From the NCBI RefSeq assembly GCF_014641075.1, contig NZ_BMHP01000001.1:1116001-1180000 (forward strand): a stretch of 64,000 nucleotides of DNA, in the 5' to 3' direction. Below the pieces are notes generated by a model. It did no database searches. It was not told the origin of the DNA and saw only the letters and a list, made by a program, of their open reading frames with translations. This DNA comes from Paenibacillus nasutitermitis. Lineage in GTDB: Bacteria; Bacillota; Bacilli; Paenibacillales; Paenibacillaceae. The translations under genes and the position numbers were made by a program. Positions 62,501 through 64,000 of this stretch are shown in pieces; positions within the stretch are counted from its first letter, which is position 1, and every line of letters starts with the position of its first letter.

Positions 62501-62760
62501 GACTGGCTACGCGGGATGCGCTTATCGAGGCAGCTGGCACGCGTCTGCGTCCCATATTGATGACGGCTCTGGCAACCATCGGCGCTCTGTTGCCTCTTGT
62601 CCTCGGATTTGAAGGCGGCAGCGGCGGATTGATTTCCAAGGGTCTGGGCGTAACCGTAATTGGCGGATTGGCCAGTTCAACGATACTGACATTGCTTATC
62701 GTGCCAATCGTTTATGAATTCCTTGCCAAGTTCCGCAAAAAGCCCGCAGCTGGTGAGTAA
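59590..62760 (+). CDS. RND-family efflux permease (SwrC/YerP-like)
   Basis: A 1056-residue proton-driven exporter with 12 predicted helices in two repeats. TM4-type motif TVAIGRVVDDSIVVIENNYRR carries the conserved acidic pair; the second half has LMLIGIVVTNAIVLLDRV. It resembles B. subtilis SwrC, a pump for surfactin and other lipopeptides. A Gly/Pro/Gln-rich insert at about residues 248-292 is unusual. ATG 59590 follows GAGGAG by 7 nt; the frame extends 54 codons upstream. No membrane-fusion protein is adjacent. The TetR gene follows 15 bp later. Confidence 0.92.
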   Translation: MKGIIRFSLNNKFALWIMTIIVTVGGLYAGLNMKQETIPNISVPILVVNTVFPGAAPEEVADKLTIPLEQRIRNMNGVTAFTSTSSENISSIIVEYDYSKDMKEAESELKSVTDGFQSPSGAQDTQISKISLNDFPVMSLSISSGSETSLEDVTKLVEEELKPALEGIDGIGSVAISGQQVKEVQLTFNKEKMAQLGLSEETVKGIIQASAIKAPLGLFEMDKTEKTIVVDGNVTTLEQLQNVEIPAIPSGTGGAAQPGAPTGQEPMNPAPGADQGGIAQTPQGAQGAAGIPTVKLSEIAKVELVSMPESISRTNGEQSIGINITKASDANTVDVVNAVKDETAQFEKDHAGVKSLVMLDQGKPIEESVSTMIDKALFGALFAVVVIMLFLRNFRTTIISIISIPLSLVIALLVLKQMDITLNIMTLGAMTVAIGRVVDDSIVVIENNYRRMSLRSEKLKGKELITDATREMFIPILSSTLVTIAVFLPLGTVTGPIGQIFMPFALTMVFALLASLLVAITIVPMMTHMMFRKGLKENQKHEERPGVIATRYRKILRWSLDHKLITFISAIVILVGSFFLVPKIGVSFLPDEPEKYAMVTYSPGPGKIISDVEKTALEAEKLIMDRKGVTNLQYSVGGQSPFSAGPNKSALFYVQYESDTKDFNTEKDALVEALTAVEPSGKWGQMDFGGGGLGGSQLSLSVYGDSYEDIKPAIEQIQDLMKKNDSFEKIDNSLSKQYEQYTLVADQQKLSKLGLTAGQIVMKLSPARERPVLTQVAVDNKEYNVYIQVDTKKYGSISDIENETITSPLGITVPLKDVIKVEEGTSANTVSRKDGKLYVAVTANIVSKDVNKASNDLKTEIDKLKLPANVKVDFGGVAEQINETFTQLGIAIAAAIAIVYLLLVITFGGALTPFAILFSLPFTIIGALVGLYLAGETISAAAMMGALMLIGIVVTNAIVLLDRVLNMEKAGLATRDALIEAAGTRLRPILMTALATIGALLPLVLGFEGGSGGLISKGLGVTVIGGLASSTILTLLIVPIVYEFLAKFRKKPAAGE

Positions 62761-62774
62761 GAAAGGCGGTGTGC

Positions 62775-63674
62775 TTGAAAGTGGAAGGGAAAAAACAGCA
62801 AATTCTTGAAGGCGCAATAAAAAGTTTTTCCGAAAAAGGCTACCGGGGGACGTCCATTCAAGATATTGCGGACGCTCTCGGTATCTCCAAAGGATCTCTC
62901 TATTTCTATTTCAAATCAAAAGAGGATCTGCTACTATCCATTTTCAAATATTACATTGAATCAATGGGCAAAAAATCGCAGGAGCTTTCGCAATCCACGG
63001 AACTCTCCTCCCGCGATAAGCTGCGCAAACAAATTACGATGAGTTATGAACTTTACGACCAGCATAAAAGCTTTATCAACATCATCATGCAGGAACGGTT
63101 CGACCTCAACGAGGAGCTTCATGGTCTTATCCTCACGCTTAGGGCCAATTCCCTGTTGGCGACCAGAATCGCAATCCGCGAGCAGTACGGACCGGATGCG
63201 GAGCCGTATGCCAATGATGCCTCCATATTGTTCAATGCCTTCATTGAGGGTTATATGGGTTTCGTCATTATGGAGGGTAAAAGGTTTGATATTGAACGGC
63301 TGGCTTCGTTTATTTTGGAGCGGATGGACCAGATGATTGCCGGAATGATTGGGAGTCAAGCCGATATTATGATGGAAACGGAAGTTTTTGAGCAATGGAG
63401 CTGCATGGCCGCGAAAACTGCGGATTCGGGCGGGAAGCCTGATATTCATGCGGAGCTCGAAGTGATCCGGACTATCATTGACAAATCGGAGCTGTCAGCC
63501 GAAATGGCCTCTGAAATGTATGCTTCGCTCCAGCTTCTGGGTGAAGAAATTGACAAGGAAAAACCGCAGCTTGTACTTATTAAAGGCATGCTGTCGCTCC
63601 TGAAGAACTCCAAAATCGTAGAATTAAAGAAACCGGTTTTCAAGCTCGAAGCCATTATTGGCGAGATGTTCTGA
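62775..63674 (+). CDS. TetR-family regulator of the efflux pump
   Basis: A ~299-residue repressor with an N-terminal TetR helix-turn-helix (FSEKGYRGTSIQDIADALGISKGSLYFYFKSKEDLL). It is about 100 residues longer than usual; the extra C-terminal part (residues ~200-299) is helical (ASEMYASLQLLGEEIDKEKPQ) and has no family name I know. The start is TTG 62775 (AAGG 8 nt upstream) or GTG 62769 or 62781. Being the last gene of the operon and having matching palindromes at 59508, it probably represses the pump. Confidence 0.9.
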   Translation: MKVEGKKQQILEGAIKSFSEKGYRGTSIQDIADALGISKGSLYFYFKSKEDLLLSIFKYYIESMGKKSQELSQSTELSSRDKLRKQITMSYELYDQHKSFINIIMQERFDLNEELHGLILTLRANSLLATRIAIREQYGPDAEPYANDASILFNAFIEGYMGFVIMEGKRFDIERLASFILERMDQMIAGMIGSQADIMMETEVFEQWSCMAAKTADSGGKPDIHAELEVIRTIIDKSELSAEMASEMYASLQLLGEEIDKEKPQLVLIKGMLSLLKNSKIVELKKPVFKLEAIIGEMF

Positions 63675-63702
63675 ATATCTGAGAGATGAATGCTAAACAC
63701 AC

Positions 63703-63753
63703 AAAAAAACGGACGGTTACGACGCATCGAGGCGTCAATCGTCCGTTTTTTAA
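63703..63753 (+). terminator. Intrinsic terminator of the efflux operon
   Basis: AAAAAACGGACG-TT-GACGC ... GCGTC-AT-CGTCCGTTTTTT, a long imperfect stem with a T-run. Confidence 0.88.
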
Positions 63754-63759
63754 TTTGTT

Positions 63760-64000
63760 TTAGCCTGAAACATCGAGTATTGGCGGTTAGAGAGCATGAT
63801 AAAGTGGTAATAGTACGTTGGAACAGAGGCTCTGATTCTGGAGAGGGATTGGAAAGTCCCTGCGGGAGTGCTGGATGTGTATATGGACGCTCGTCCTGAT
63901 GGAGGAATTCGTAAGAGGTTTGCACGGACGGTCGAACCTGTAAGGGTTCAATTCCCTTCCGCAGAAGAGTATTCATAATGGAGCGGGTGAAGGGAATACT
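63760..64000 (+). other. Highly structured, unassigned region at window end
   Basis: Several helices can form in under 160 nt: AGGGA/TCCCT (63844/63857), CTGCGGGAG with CTTCCGCAG (63860-63868 with 63956-63964, 9 bp, one G-T), GGAC-GCTC-GTCC (63885-63896), AGGTT/AACCT (63916/63935), AAGGG-TTCAATT-CCCTT (63942-63958, a T-arm-like hairpin) and AGTATTC/GAATACT (63968/63994). A leader RNA (for example of T-box type) or another structured RNA is possible. A ~50-codon frame also runs through it and ends at a TAA. It cannot be resolved without the sequence beyond 64000. Confidence 0.4.

Noticed and set aside
63840..63890. GGAAAGTCC followed by GTGCTGGATG, similar to the start of the RNase P RNA conserved region.
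   Set aside because: Only these short strings match; the next conserved blocks of RNase P RNA are missing.
63976..63997. TGGAGCGGGTGAAGGGAAT, like the reverse complement of a tRNA-Gly 3' end.
   Set aside because: The bases that should form the T-loop do not fit, so a minus-strand tRNA is not supported, though the window ends there.

Overview
The window looks like chromosome of a spore-forming, Gram-positive bacterium of the Paenibacillaceae, most likely Paenibacillus or a close relative. The evidence is a mid-range GC content, strong AGGAGG-type ribosome sites with many GTG/TTG starts, a hemE-hemH-hemY cluster, a gerM-rph-rdgB run, an LTA-synthase-type protein, YesM/YesN-type sugar regulation with an ABC importer lacking its own ATPase, and a LysM/M14 spore-type peptidase. 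No plasmid, phage structural module or CRISPR array was seen.

Region by region. 1-2.6 kb: part of a Gfo/Idh/MocA oxidoreductase and an FG-GAP propeller protein (minus strand), divergent from an AraC regulator. 2.6-5.3 kb: an integral membrane protein that resembles the PaxB/Pyr4 terpene-cyclase family, then an ECF sigma factor overlapping a membrane anti-sigma-like partner. 5.5-14.7 kb: a catabolic locus with sensor kinase, response regulator, two permeases, a binding lipoprotein, a sialidase-like enzyme and an aldolase/lyase of the DapA/NanA family. 14.9-16.6 kb: tatA/tatC and a c-type cytochrome lipoprotein. 16.8-19.8 kb: a compact three-gene operon of two DGQHR (DndB-like) proteins and a small flavoprotein. 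19.9-25.9 kb: metallophosphoesterase, membrane alpha/beta hydrolase and a GH36 alpha-galactosidase. 26-31.2 kb: small genes (holin-like, CuA-domain protein, Dabb protein, DUF86/HepT-like protein, SufR-like regulator, a truncated TetR gene, DUF948 and YtxH proteins). 31.3-33.7 kb: AraC regulator divergent from a GH4 glycosidase. 34-39.6 kb: glutamate racemase, LysM carboxypeptidase, Fur-family regulator, small proteins, and a DUF445 membrane protein preceded by a 70-bp tandem repeat. 39.7-45 kb: LTA-synthase-like protein, RNA methyltransferase, O-methyltransferase, MFS exporter. 45-57.2 kb: heme genes, PgpA-like protein, GerM, RNase PH, RdgB, asparagine synthetase, aldo/keto reductase, SDR. 57.2-59.3 kb: an AT-rich segment (MFS gene and gene remnants) abutting the 3' end of a tRNA-Arg gene. 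59.4-64 kb: an RND efflux pump with a TetR regulator and a palindromic operator/promoter, then a strongly structured unassigned region running off the end.

The most interesting candidates are the PaxB/Pyr4-like membrane protein at 2632-3279, the orphan DGQHR-DGQHR-flavoprotein operon at 16813-19731, the sialidase-like catabolic locus at 5.5-14.7 kb, and the unassigned structured region at 63.8-64.0 kb. All functional names are inferences from motifs and context; no database search was run.
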